Assembly (NCBI GenBank): GCA_025056155.1
Contig: JANWWL010000007.1
Span: 62,001 to 126,000 of the forward strand
Origin: Sphingomonadaceae bacterium
Lineage (GTDB): Bacteria > Pseudomonadota > Alphaproteobacteria > Sphingomonadales > Sphingomonadaceae
Direction: 5' to 3'
DNA: 64,000 nt
Of the stretch, positions 8,848 to 17,980 are shown in pieces. The position numbers and the translations under genes were made by a program. Within the stretch, counting starts at the first letter, position 1. Every line of letters begins with the position of its first letter. Below the pieces are notes generated by a model. The model was not told the DNA's origin. It made no database searches and was given only the letters and a program-made list of their open reading frames with translations.

Positions 8848-11361
8848 ATGGGCAGGATCGCGGGGCTGTTGGCCGGGGTGGCGCTGGCGGCCGGGGGGCC
8901 GACGGTGGCGCCCGCTGCGGCGTGGGCGCAGGCGCCGGTGGGGGCGGGCGAGGAGGCGGGTGACATCATCGTGACGGCGCGCCGGCGCGACGAGCGGCTG
9001 GCCGACGTGCCCGCCTCGGTGACCGTGATCACCGAAGACGTGCTGCGCCGCACGGGTGTTGAGTCGGCCGATGCCTTCCTGCAGCTGACCCCCGGGGTCA
9101 CGATCGTGACGGGCACCGCCGAGGCGGGCGACACCCAGATCAACATTCGCGGGATGAACGGCGCGCGCGACGCCGAAAGCTCGGTGGCGCTCGTCATCGA
9201 CGGGATCCTCAAGACGAACGTGGCCCAGCTCAACCAGCGGCAGGGCACGCTGACCCAGGTGGAGGTGCTCAAAGGTCCGCAGGGCGCCTACTATGGCCGC
9301 AACGCCGCGGCGGGCGCCATCGTGATGACCACGCGCAAGCCGGGGGAGCGGCTCGAAGGGTCGGCCCGCCTGGCCTACGGCGAGCAGGACACCCTGGAGG
9401 CAGCCGCCTATCTCGCGGGTCCGGTCACCGACCGGCTGGGCGTGCTGGTGTCGGGCTACTACCGCACCACCGACGGCTGGTGGCGCAATCGCTTCCTGGA
9501 CGCGAAGGTGGTCGACGACCAGGAGTTCTGGGCGATCGACGGGCGGGCGGTGTGGCGGCCGAGCGAGGCGACCGAAGTGGACGTGAAGGCCCGATTCGCC
9601 CAGCTGCGGGGTGCCAGCATCGCCTTCAACGCCGTGTTCCACTTGCCCAACTTCGCCGCCGCCAACCCGGCCTTCTATGCCGACGTCAACCGCCACCGCT
9701 TCGACTTCTACGGCAACATCCGGCCCACCAACGACCAGGAGACGGTCGAGATCTCGGGCAAGCTCGAGCATGACCTGGGCGGGGTGCGCTTGGTGGCCTG
9801 GGCTCTCTATTCCGACGTCCGCCAGGACTTCGTGGCCGACGGCACCTCGGCCGATTTCGCCCGGTTCATCCAGGCGGTCGACCCGCGCGTGCAGCCCGTG
9901 GTGAACGCGTGCTTCGCCACCACCGCGCGCCTGACGGGCTATCCGTTGAACCCGCCCGCCTTCATCGGCCGGATCCCCGTGCCGTTCATCTTCGCGCCCG
10001 CCAACGGCTCCACCTTCGGGCCCTATTCGCCGACCACCTGCGACGGCACGCAATACCAGCGCCGCAACCAGTGGGACGCCTCGACCGAATGGCGGCTCGT
10101 CTCCGACGGCGAAGGGCCCTTGAGCTGGCAGGCGGGCTTTTACTATCTCCACATCGATCGGACGGTGGCCATCAACCTCGCCGGGGAATCGGGGCAGGGC
10201 GTCATCAAGGCGATCTACAACCCGCCGAGCTCGGTGAATCCCACCTCGCAGCTGCTGGCCGACAACTTCAAGACCAACGTCTACGCCGTCTTCGGCGGGG
10301 CGGACTATGACGTGACAGCGGAATTCACCGCGGGGCTGGCGCTGCGCTACGACGTCGAGCGGCGGAAGGCCTTCAGCCTGGTACCCGACGTGCGCGACCC
10401 CTTCACCGGCGGGCCCATCAATCCCGGCCAGGCGTTCGGACCGCTGACCGACAAGGCCGCCACCTATCGCCAGCTGCAGCCCAAGGTCACCGTCTCCTGG
10501 CGGCCGGACCCCCGCCTCAACGCGTACGCGAACTGGGGCATCGGCTTCAAGTCGGGCGGGTTCAACAACCAGGGCTCGGCCACGATCGTCGACCAGAATT
10601 TCCGCCAGTTCATCGGCGCCCAAGTTTTCGTGCGCGACGACTATGACAAGGAGAGAAGCTTGGCCTTCGAGGCGGGCCTAAAGGGGGCCCTGCTGGGCGG
10701 GCGGCTGCGCTATGACGTGGCGGGTTACCTGACCGACGTGACCGACATGCAGTTCTTCGAATTCTTCGTCGGGCCCTTCGGCCTGCTGCGCGTCGTCTCG
10801 AACATCGACAAGGTGCGCCTGTCGGGCGCCGAGGTGAACCTGGCGGGCGACGTCCTGCCGGGCGTCACCCTCTATGGTGCGGTGAACGTGACCGACAGCC
10901 GGATCCGCGCCAACTCCTCCCGGCCCGACACGGTGGGGAACAAAAGCCCCTACACGGCCGACTACACGGTCAACTTGGGCGGGCAGGCGAGCCTGCCGCT
11001 CGACGACGGCCTGCGGCTGACCGGGCGGGTCGACTGGCGCTACACCGGGCCCACCTGGTTCCACACGGTCCAAGCGCAGGAGAAGCCCACGCTGTTCTCC
11101 GGTCTCCTGCCCGGATCGGCCCTGCAACTGCCGGGCTTCGTGGGCAACGCCGAATATTCCGTGTCGCGCCGCGAAGCCTTCGGCGTCCTCAACCTCAGGG
11201 TCGGCCTCGAGACCGATCGCTGGTCGCTGGCCGCCTTCGCCGAGAACCTGCTCGACCGGCGCTACCTGGCCGAGGTCATCCCGGCGGTGGAGTTCGGGGG
11301 GTCGTTCGTGTCTCCGGGCGCGCGGCGCCTGGTGGGGGTCGAGGCGGGCTTGCGGTTCTGA
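8848..11361 (+). CDS. TonB-dependent outer-membrane receptor
   Basis: Signal peptide, TonB box-like DIIVTARRRDERLADVPASVTVIT, plug domain, C-terminal ...ARRLVGVEAGLRF. Confidence 0.94.
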   Translation: MGRIAGLLAGVALAAGGPTVAPAAAWAQAPVGAGEEAGDIIVTARRRDERLADVPASVTVITEDVLRRTGVESADAFLQLTPGVTIVTGTAEAGDTQINIRGMNGARDAESSVALVIDGILKTNVAQLNQRQGTLTQVEVLKGPQGAYYGRNAAAGAIVMTTRKPGERLEGSARLAYGEQDTLEAAAYLAGPVTDRLGVLVSGYYRTTDGWWRNRFLDAKVVDDQEFWAIDGRAVWRPSEATEVDVKARFAQLRGASIAFNAVFHLPNFAAANPAFYADVNRHRFDFYGNIRPTNDQETVEISGKLEHDLGGVRLVAWALYSDVRQDFVADGTSADFARFIQAVDPRVQPVVNACFATTARLTGYPLNPPAFIGRIPVPFIFAPANGSTFGPYSPTTCDGTQYQRRNQWDASTEWRLVSDGEGPLSWQAGFYYLHIDRTVAINLAGESGQGVIKAIYNPPSSVNPTSQLLADNFKTNVYAVFGGADYDVTAEFTAGLALRYDVERRKAFSLVPDVRDPFTGGPINPGQAFGPLTDKAATYRQLQPKVTVSWRPDPRLNAYANWGIGFKSGGFNNQGSATIVDQNFRQFIGAQVFVRDDYDKERSLAFEAGLKGALLGGRLRYDVAGYLTDVTDMQFFEFFVGPFGLLRVVSNIDKVRLSGAEVNLAGDVLPGVTLYGAVNVTDSRIRANSSRPDTVGNKSPYTADYTVNLGGQASLPLDDGLRLTGRVDWRYTGPTWFHTVQAQEKPTLFSGLLPGSALQLPGFVGNAEYSVSRREAFGVLNLRVGLETDRWSLAAFAENLLDRRYLAEVIPAVEFGGSFVSPGARRLVGVEAGLRF

Positions 11362-11472
11362 CCGCCGGGTCACCCCGCCCGAGGATCCCGGCGTCGCGGG
11401 GCGAGGCTTGCCACCCGAGGTTGCACCCCTATCCCCCGCCGCGTGATTGCAGCGTCCATAGGCGGTGGCGGG

Positions 11473-11491
11473 TTGTCCGCTGGGTGGACAA
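11473..11491. promoter_or_regulatory. Palindromic operator candidate, site 1: TTGTCCGCTGGGTGGACAA
   Basis: Inverted repeat 50 bp upstream of the GPH transporter start. Core TCCGCTGGGTGGA recurs elsewhere in the window. Confidence 0.75.
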
Positions 11492-11540
11492 TCCCGCAAC
11501 CGGCGGCCGCCCGAACGAGTCCTCGTGCTGAGGAGATGGG

Positions 11541-12914
11541 ATGACGGCCGCACCGGTCGCCCCACCGCTCCCCACGACGGGCCTGCCGCCCGCGGCGGGA
11601 GCGGCCATTCCGCTCAGCGTTCGGCTGGGCTGGGCCACCGGCTCGCTGGGGACGGTCACCGTCCTCACCACCACGTCGATGATCTTCCTGTTCTACATGA
11701 CGACGGTGCTGGGGATGGCGGCCGCCCTGGCCGGGGCGCTGCTGTTCGCCGCCAAGGCGTTCGACGCTGCCATCGCCCCCGCCATGGGCCGATGGTCGGA
11801 CCGGGCGGCCACCCGCTGGGGCCGCCGGCGCCCCTTCCTGCTCGCGGGTGCGCTCGTGTCGGGGCTGGCCTTCCTGCTGCTGTTCACCCCGCCCGTGCTC
11901 TCCGGGCCGGCGCTCGTGGCGTGGATGCTGGCGGGCCTGATGCTGCTGGCCTTGGGCTACACGCTGTTCAACGTGCCCTACCTCGCCATGCCGGCCGAGA
12001 TGACCGAGTCGCCCCAGGAACGCACGGCGCTGCTGTCGTTCCGCGTGGCGTTCGTGGCGGTGGGCGGGGCGGTGGTGGGCTTCGCCCCGCGGATTGCGGC
12101 CGGCCTGGGCGGCGACCGCGCCGCCTGGGCCGCGACGGGCGCGCTGTTGGGAGCCTTCGCGGCGGTGGCCATGGGGGTCGCGTTCCTGGCCACGGCGGGC
12201 GCCCGGGCGACCGCCGGCCCGCCGACGCGTTCGGCCGAGCGGCTTTCCGCCGTGCTCGCCAACCGGCCGTTCCTGCGGCTGCTCCTGGCCAAGATCCTCC
12301 AGCTCGTGGGGCTCGCCTCGCTCCAGGCCTCGGTGCTGTTCCTCGTCGTCCAGGTGCTGGGCCTGTCGGAAGGGGTGGTGGGCGTCTACGTCGCCCTGTC
12401 GACCGTGGCGATGCTGGCCTCGATGCCGCTCTGGGTGGCGCTCGGGCGGCGGCTGCCCAAGGCCCGCCTATTGGTGCTGGCCTGTCTGGGTTACGCGGCG
12501 GTCAAGCTGTCGTTCCTGCTTGCCGGGCCGGGCGAACCGGAGGGGCTCGTCCTCGTGCGGGGGGCCTTGGGAGGGCTCTTCTCGGGCGGGGTGCTCCTCA
12601 TGGGCCAGTCGTTGCTGCCCGATGCCATCGACTGGGACTGTCGCCGCACCGGCATCCGGCGCGAGGGCCTTTATGCCGGGGCCTACAGCCTCGTGGAGAA
12701 GGCCTCGATGGCGCTCGGACCGCTCGTCGTCGGGTCGCTCTTGCAGGCCTCGGGCTTCGATCCGGCCGCCGCCCGAGCGGGCGAGGTGCCGGCCGGCACG
12801 ATGGGGGTCTACCTCGGGGCGGCGGTGCTGCCGGCGCTGCTCTATGGCCTGAGCGCCTTGCCGCTGCTCCGCTTCCGGCTGGACGAGCCCGCAACCCCCG
12901 CACGAGGAGGCTGA
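11541..12914 (+). CDS. MFS/GPH-type (glycoside-pentoside-hexuronide) transporter
   Basis: 457 aa, many hydrophobic segments; AKAFDAAIAPAMGRWSDRAATRWGRRRPFLLAGALVSG motif of GPH cation symporters. Confidence 0.88.
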   Translation: MTAAPVAPPLPTTGLPPAAGAAIPLSVRLGWATGSLGTVTVLTTTSMIFLFYMTTVLGMAAALAGALLFAAKAFDAAIAPAMGRWSDRAATRWGRRRPFLLAGALVSGLAFLLLFTPPVLSGPALVAWMLAGLMLLALGYTLFNVPYLAMPAEMTESPQERTALLSFRVAFVAVGGAVVGFAPRIAAGLGGDRAAWAATGALLGAFAAVAMGVAFLATAGARATAGPPTRSAERLSAVLANRPFLRLLLAKILQLVGLASLQASVLFLVVQVLGLSEGVVGVYVALSTVAMLASMPLWVALGRRLPKARLLVLACLGYAAVKLSFLLAGPGEPEGLVLVRGALGGLFSGGVLLMGQSLLPDAIDWDCRRTGIRREGLYAGAYSLVEKASMALGPLVVGSLLQASGFDPAAARAGEVPAGTMGVYLGAAVLPALLYGLSALPLLRFRLDEPATPARGG

Positions 12915-12916
12915 GG

Positions 12917-13972
12917 ATGGAATTTCGGCTGCGTCAGCGCGGTCGTGCCGAGATGGAGTTCCTGGTGGATCTGGCGCTGGCCGCCCGGCCGCTCGAGGCG
13001 CGCTGGCGGGCCGAAATCGAAGACGCAGGGCTCACGGCCGACGCGCTGCCCGAGGACCTCGACGCCCGGCACGCCGTGGTGGAGCGGGCGCTTGCCCGCT
13101 CGGATGCGTTTGCCACGGCCGCGCTCGTAGGCGATTTCGCAAGCGTCGAACACGGCCGCGCGGCGCAGGCGGCCTTCGACGAGGTAGCCGACGCGCTTCG
13201 GCCGCGGCTGGCCGAACTCGAAGCGCAGGGCCCGGCCACCCTCGAGGCCAATCCCCAGCTGGTGCCCCCCGCTTACTGGGACGGCGTGTGGTTCCACCGC
13301 ACCACCGGCGGCTGGAACGGCCACCCAGAGATGGGGTTCATCCACGGCGAGCTCATCCACCGCCACTATGTGGCGCGCACCTTCCCCGGCGACATCTTCG
13401 CCCAGCGGGCGCGGGTGCTGTCGCGGTTGCCCCAGGCCGCCCGCGCCAAGGTGCGCACGGTCTGCGAGCTCGGCACCTCCTCGGGCCACTACACGGTTGC
13501 CCTGCAGCGCACCCTGCCCGATGCGCACATCACTGGGGTGGAACTGTCGCTGCCCATGCTGCGCCAGGCGCAGCGGGTGGCCAACGCCCATGGCTGGCCG
13601 TGGCGCCTGGTGCAGGGCCCGGCGGAGGCGACCGGCCTGCCCGGCAACAGCTTCGACCTCGTGACGTCGTACATCCTGCTGCACGAACTGCCGGCCGAAG
13701 CGGCCAACGCGGTGTGGCGCGAAGCCTATCGCCTGTGCCGGCCGGGGGGCTGGGTGTTGATGGCCGACGTAACCCCCTATCGCGCCCTGGACCGGTTGGC
13801 CGCGTGGCGCGCGGACTGGCTGGCCCGGCGCGGGGGAGAGCCGTGGTGGCGGGAGTCGGCCAGTATGGATCACGCCGAGGCGGCGCGGCAGGCGGGCTTC
13901 GTCGACGTGACGGAGGGCGGCCTCGACGGGGCGCCTTATCCCTGGGTGACCCTGGGGCGGAAGCCGCGCTAG
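12917..13972 (+). CDS. Class I SAM-dependent methyltransferase, copy 1 of module
   Basis: Internal ATG of the longer ORF; VRTVCELGTSSGHYTVALQRTLPDAHITGVELSLPML SAM site, LPGNSFDLVTSYILLHELPAE. Confidence 0.87.
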   Translation: MEFRLRQRGRAEMEFLVDLALAARPLEARWRAEIEDAGLTADALPEDLDARHAVVERALARSDAFATAALVGDFASVEHGRAAQAAFDEVADALRPRLAELEAQGPATLEANPQLVPPAYWDGVWFHRTTGGWNGHPEMGFIHGELIHRHYVARTFPGDIFAQRARVLSRLPQAARAKVRTVCELGTSSGHYTVALQRTLPDAHITGVELSLPMLRQAQRVANAHGWPWRLVQGPAEATGLPGNSFDLVTSYILLHELPAEAANAVWREAYRLCRPGGWVLMADVTPYRALDRLAAWRADWLARRGGEPWWRESASMDHAEAARQAGFVDVTEGGLDGAPYPWVTLGRKPR

Positions 13973-13975
13973 GCG

Positions 13976-14281
13976 ATGGCTGCGCCTTCCGAGCCGGATC
14001 CGAGGGCCGCCTCGCGGGCGGCGTCGGCCGGCCCGTCCCTCCACCCGGGCCAGCTCGACCATCTGGGCAAGGCCCTGCTGCATCTGGCCCGCGAACTGTG
14101 GGTGGTGCGCGACCGGCTGGCGGTGCTGGAGGCGGTGCTGGAGGAACGCGGCATCCCAGTGACTCAGGCGATCCAGGACTTCCAGCCGTCGGGCGAGATT
14201 GGCGAGCGGCTGGCCCGGGAACGCGCGCGCTTCACTCGCGCGCTCGTCGCCATCCTGGCGCCGGAGGATCCCGCGGCGTGA
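13976..14281 (+). CDS. Small helical partner protein, copy 1 of module
   Basis: 101 aa; LDHLGKALLHLARELWVVRDRLAVLEAVLEERGIPVTQ. Homologous by eye to 20474-20824 and 33385-33735. Starts 3 bp after the methyltransferase stop. Confidence 0.75.
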   Translation: MAAPSEPDPRAASRAASAGPSLHPGQLDHLGKALLHLARELWVVRDRLAVLEAVLEERGIPVTQAIQDFQPSGEIGERLARERARFTRALVAILAPEDPAA

Positions 14282-15486
14282 GGGGAGCGCTCCGCGGGGC
14301 GGCCGTCGCGCTTGGCGTCGCGTGGGGGGCAACGACCGTCGCGCAGCCGACGCCTGAGGAAGCGGCCATCGTGCAGGCCCGGGCGGCCGCACTGCCGCTC
14401 GAGCGCGGAGTCGAGGCCGTCGAGCTCTACCAGCCGGCCGAGACGGTGCGCGGGGCGGGCCCCACGGTCACCCCGCTGCCCACCGCCGAACCCCGGCGCG
14501 CCGGCATCGACCCTGAGGCGCTGGCCGAGGCCGTCCGTCTGGCCGAGCGCCATCGCAGCCACGCGCTGTTGGTGGCCCGCCACGGCCGGCTGGTGCTGGA
14601 ACGCTACTGGAACGGCTTCGATCGCCAGTCGCGCTTTTCGACCGCCTCGATGCACAAGGGCGTGCTGTCGTTGCTCGTCGGCGTGGCGGTCGGCGAAGGA
14701 CGGCTGGCCGAGGACGATCCCCTGGCCCGCTACCTGCCCGAATGGCGAAGGGACCCCAGGGGCCGCGTGCGCATCGCGCACCTGCTCGACATGGCGTCCG
14801 GGTTGGCCTGGCCGCCCGACGCGCCCAGGCCGCCGTCGCCCACCTCTCCCAACCTCCGCCTGATGTTCGCCCCCGACATCCGCAAGGTGGCCCTGGAGGT
14901 GCCGAAGGCGGCCGAGCCGGGGACGGTCTTCGCCTATTCGAACACCGATTCGCAGTTGCTGGCCGAAGCGCTGCAGTCGGCACTTGCCGTCCGTTACGCC
15001 CGCTTCCTGTCCGAGCGGATCTGGCGACCCATCGGGGCGGCCGACGCCACGCTGTTCCTCGACCGGCCGGGCGGTTCGGTGCACGGCTTATGTTGCCTGC
15101 AGGCCGCCCCCATGGACTGGGTGCGCCTGGGGGAACTGGTGCGGCGGAAGGGCCGCTGGGCCGGCCGGCAGCTGGTGCCGGCGTCGTGGATCGACAGGCT
15201 CGCGCGTCCGTCGGCGCTCAACCCCAATTTCTCGCGCCAGTGGTGGCGGGGCCACCCCCATGCGCCGCAGCGTCGTTACGGGCCCGCCATCGCGCTGACG
15301 GTGCCGGCCGCCGAGCCGTTCCTGGCCGCCGACGTCCTGTTCCTCGACGGTTCGGGCGGACAGCGGCTGTACGTCATCCCCTCGGCCGGCCTTGTCATCG
15401 TGCGGATCGGTGCCGTGGCGCTCGATTGGGACGACAGCCAATTACCCAACATCCTGCTCCGCGGCCTGCAGCCCGCCCGCGGCTGA
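14278..15486 (+). CDS. Serine hydrolase, beta-lactamase class C-like
   Basis: GTG start overlapping the upstream stop; signal peptide; SMHK (SxxK) and YSN motifs. Confidence 0.87.
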   Translation: MRGALRGAAVALGVAWGATTVAQPTPEEAAIVQARAAALPLERGVEAVELYQPAETVRGAGPTVTPLPTAEPRRAGIDPEALAEAVRLAERHRSHALLVARHGRLVLERYWNGFDRQSRFSTASMHKGVLSLLVGVAVGEGRLAEDDPLARYLPEWRRDPRGRVRIAHLLDMASGLAWPPDAPRPPSPTSPNLRLMFAPDIRKVALEVPKAAEPGTVFAYSNTDSQLLAEALQSALAVRYARFLSERIWRPIGAADATLFLDRPGGSVHGLCCLQAAPMDWVRLGELVRRKGRWAGRQLVPASWIDRLARPSALNPNFSRQWWRGHPHAPQRRYGPAIALTVPAAEPFLAADVLFLDGSGGQRLYVIPSAGLVIVRIGAVALDWDDSQLPNILLRGLQPARG

Positions 15487-16644
15487 GGCAAGCCGTTCCA
15501 ACGGCACGCGCACGACGTCGCGGTCGAACAGGCCGAGCTCCTCCTCGTTGCGCAGCGGCCCTCGGCGGAGCGCCGCCGGATCCTCGCCCTGGAACGTGCG
15601 GCCCAGAAGGCGCGCGTGCCGCTGCACCAGCGCCGAATGCGGCCGGCAGGCGCGTTCATAGAGGGCGAGCGCCCGGTCCATCGGGTGGGCGGCCAGGGCC
15701 CGGGCCAGCACCATCGCATCCTCGATGGCCGTGGCCGCCCCTTGGCCAAGGAACGGCAGCATCGGATGGGCGGCATCCCCCAGGAGCGTCACCCGACCCA
15801 CGACCCAGCCCGACAGCGGCTCGCGCGCGAAGAGCGCCCACTTGAAGAGCGCGCCTTGAGGCGTGGCCTCGATGAGGGCGCGCACGGCCGGGCACGCGTC
15901 GCCCAGGTGGGCGAGGAGCTCGTCGGCATCCGACGGGATCGACCAGCTCTCCTCGCGCCAGGCGTCGGTCGCCACGAACACGGCGTAGTTCTGCACCACC
16001 CCGCCCCGCAGCGGATAGCGCAGCACCAGGCGGCCGGTCCCCACCCAGATGCCGGGCGGCTCGGCCGCCACCGCGGCCGGCAGGCGGGCCGTGGGCACGA
16101 GCCCGCGCCAGGCGACCTGCCCCGTGAACTGCGGCGGCTCGGCGGCGAACAGCCGCTGCCGCACGACCGACCGCACGCCATCCGCCCCCACCACCAGGTC
16201 GGCGCCTGCGTGGGTGCCGTCGGCGAAGGTCATCCGGCCGTCGGGTGTCACGTCGACCAGCCGATGGCCGAGCTGCAGGGCGCCCGGCGCGGCCCGGGCC
16301 AGCGCCTCGACCAGCAGGCCGTGCAGGTCGGCCCGATGCAGGTGGCGATAGGGGGCGCCGTGGCGTTCCTCGAGGTCGGCGTCGCGGGCGAGCGTGCGGA
16401 TCGTCGCCCCGGTGGCGAGGTCGCGGATGTGCTGGGTGCCCGGGCGCACGCCCAAGGCGCGCAGAGCCGCGCCCAGCCCCAGATGGTCGAGCACGCGCCC
16501 GGCGTTGGGCGGAACCGTCAGGCCCGCCCCCACCTCGGCCAGGCGCTCGGCCTGCTCGAACAGCCGAACCGGGATCCCCTGCCGCGCCAGCGCCAGCGCG
16601 GCGGTGAGCCCGCCGATCCCGGCGCCGACGACGGCGACCGTCAT
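15442..16644 (-). CDS. FAD-dependent monooxygenase (salicylate hydroxylase-like)
   Basis: MTVAVVGAGIGGLTAALALARQGIPVRLFEQ...; LVVGADGVRSVVR; VTLLGDAAHPMLPFLGQGAATAIEDA. Confidence 0.92.
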   Translation of the reverse strand: MTVAVVGAGIGGLTAALALARQGIPVRLFEQAERLAEVGAGLTVPPNAGRVLDHLGLGAALRALGVRPGTQHIRDLATGATIRTLARDADLEERHGAPYRHLHRADLHGLLVEALARAAPGALQLGHRLVDVTPDGRMTFADGTHAGADLVVGADGVRSVVRQRLFAAEPPQFTGQVAWRGLVPTARLPAAVAAEPPGIWVGTGRLVLRYPLRGGVVQNYAVFVATDAWREESWSIPSDADELLAHLGDACPAVRALIEATPQGALFKWALFAREPLSGWVVGRVTLLGDAAHPMLPFLGQGAATAIEDAMVLARALAAHPMDRALALYERACRPHSALVQRHARLLGRTFQGEDPAALRRGPLRNEEELGLFDRDVVRVPLERLASAAGGLQAAEQDVG

Positions 16645-17861
16645 GCCGCACCGGCCTGCGCACGCGGTGCCGGATACCGGCCCAGCCGGAGGAGCGGCAG
16701 GGGTGCCAGCGCGAAGATCGCGGCCGCCGCGAACAGGGCAGGGGCGTAGCTGCCGGTTAGGTCGAAGACCCGACCGAAGACCGGAGGACCGAAGCCACCC
16801 CCCACCAGCATGCCCACCATCAACTGCGAATAGACGACCCCATACTGGGCGAGGGGGAAGTAGCGGCTGACCATGTAGGCGACCAGGTCGAACTCGGCTC
16901 CGGCTGCGAGCCCCACCAGGACGACGGCAAGCCCCACGAGCGGCAGCGACGCCCCGCCCCACAGGAGGAGCGCGCAGGCGCCGGCCGGCAGCCAGAGGAA
17001 GAGCGCCGCCACCGCCGGCGCCCACACGCGATCGAGCAGGACGCCCGCCCCAATCCGGCCCAACACCACGGCGGCACCGAGGAGGCTGGCGAACAGCGCC
17101 GCCCGGTTGGGGGCAAGCCCCCGGTCGACCAGCATCGGCACGATCGAGGGAATGAGCCCTGAGACGGCGAAGGTGACGAGGAAGAACACGCCCAGCATCA
17201 AGAGGAAGGGGCGCGACCGCAGCGCTGCGCCGACGCCGGCGGTCGCGCCCTGCCGCACGGGCGGTGGGGCGGGGGGATCGCGGAACAGCAGGGCCGCCAG
17301 GGGCCAGGCGATCAGCACCACACCCGCGGCCAGCGCCGCGTAGCCCGCCGCCCAACCCTGATCCGCCACGATGCGGGTGACGAGCGGCGGCGCCAGGATG
17401 GCCGTGAGCCCCGTGCCCGCCAGCATCAACCCCAGCGCCGTGCCGCGCGCGGCATCGAACCAGCCGGTGACTCCCCGCGTCCAGGTGATGGGGCTGGTAC
17501 CGGCGCCCAGCAGGGCCACGAGGAACCAGGCGGCATACCAGTGGGGCAGGCTGCCCGTCGTGGCCACCACCGCCAGGCCCAGGGCCAGGCCCGCCTGCGA
17601 CCACAAGGCAACGCGCCGCGGCCCCCAGCGGTCGGTGGCCATCCCCCACGCCCAGGCCACCGCCAGCATGCCCAGCATCTGGACGGTGAAGCCCGCCTGG
17701 ATCGCCGCGCGGCTCCAGCCGAACTCGCGCTCGAGCAGGGGCACGAACACCCCCAGCGTGTAGAAAGGCAGGGCCGAGATGCCGAACATCACGCCCACGA
17801 GCCCTGCGAGCAGGATCGGCCAGCCGCGGCGAAACTCGGCCATCCGCCCGCGCACCAGCAT
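16641..17861 (-). CDS. MFS transporter
   Basis: MAEFRRGWPILLAGLVGVMFGISALPFYTLGVFVPLLEREFGWSRAAIQAGFT; 12-TM pattern. Start is 17861 or 17843. Confidence 0.9.
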   Translation of the reverse strand: MLVRGRMAEFRRGWPILLAGLVGVMFGISALPFYTLGVFVPLLEREFGWSRAAIQAGFTVQMLGMLAVAWAWGMATDRWGPRRVALWSQAGLALGLAVVATTGSLPHWYAAWFLVALLGAGTSPITWTRGVTGWFDAARGTALGLMLAGTGLTAILAPPLVTRIVADQGWAAGYAALAAGVVLIAWPLAALLFRDPPAPPPVRQGATAGVGAALRSRPFLLMLGVFFLVTFAVSGLIPSIVPMLVDRGLAPNRAALFASLLGAAVVLGRIGAGVLLDRVWAPAVAALFLWLPAGACALLLWGGASLPLVGLAVVLVGLAAGAEFDLVAYMVSRYFPLAQYGVVYSQLMVGMLVGGGFGPPVFGRVFDLTGSYAPALFAAAAIFALAPLPLLRLGRYPAPRAQAGAA

Positions 17862-17913
17862 TGTGCCGTTGTGGGCGGCCAGGGCGAGGGACAGACCTTC
17901 CGATGCCGCTTCA

Positions 17914-17926
17914 TCCGCAGGGTGGA
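17914..17926. promoter_or_regulatory. Palindromic operator candidate, site 2: TCCGCAGGGTGGA
   Basis: Midway between divergent starts at 17861 (-) and 17981 (+). Confidence 0.7.
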
Positions 17927-17980
17927 GAGTGCGGGGCGCAAGCCCCGAAGTGCGCCGCGGCGACTCCAAGGGCGGGGGCC

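Noticed and set aside
8383-10623. 746-aa minus-strand ORF opposite the TonB receptor
   Set aside because: Same GC-driven antisense artefact; the receptor has a signal peptide, plug and beta-barrel end.
11465-13972. 835-aa ORF suggesting a fusion protein ending in a methyltransferase
   Set aside because: The N-terminal part is an out-of-frame read through the transporter gene. The real methyltransferase start is ATG 12917 with a good upstream RBS (gaggaggctgag).
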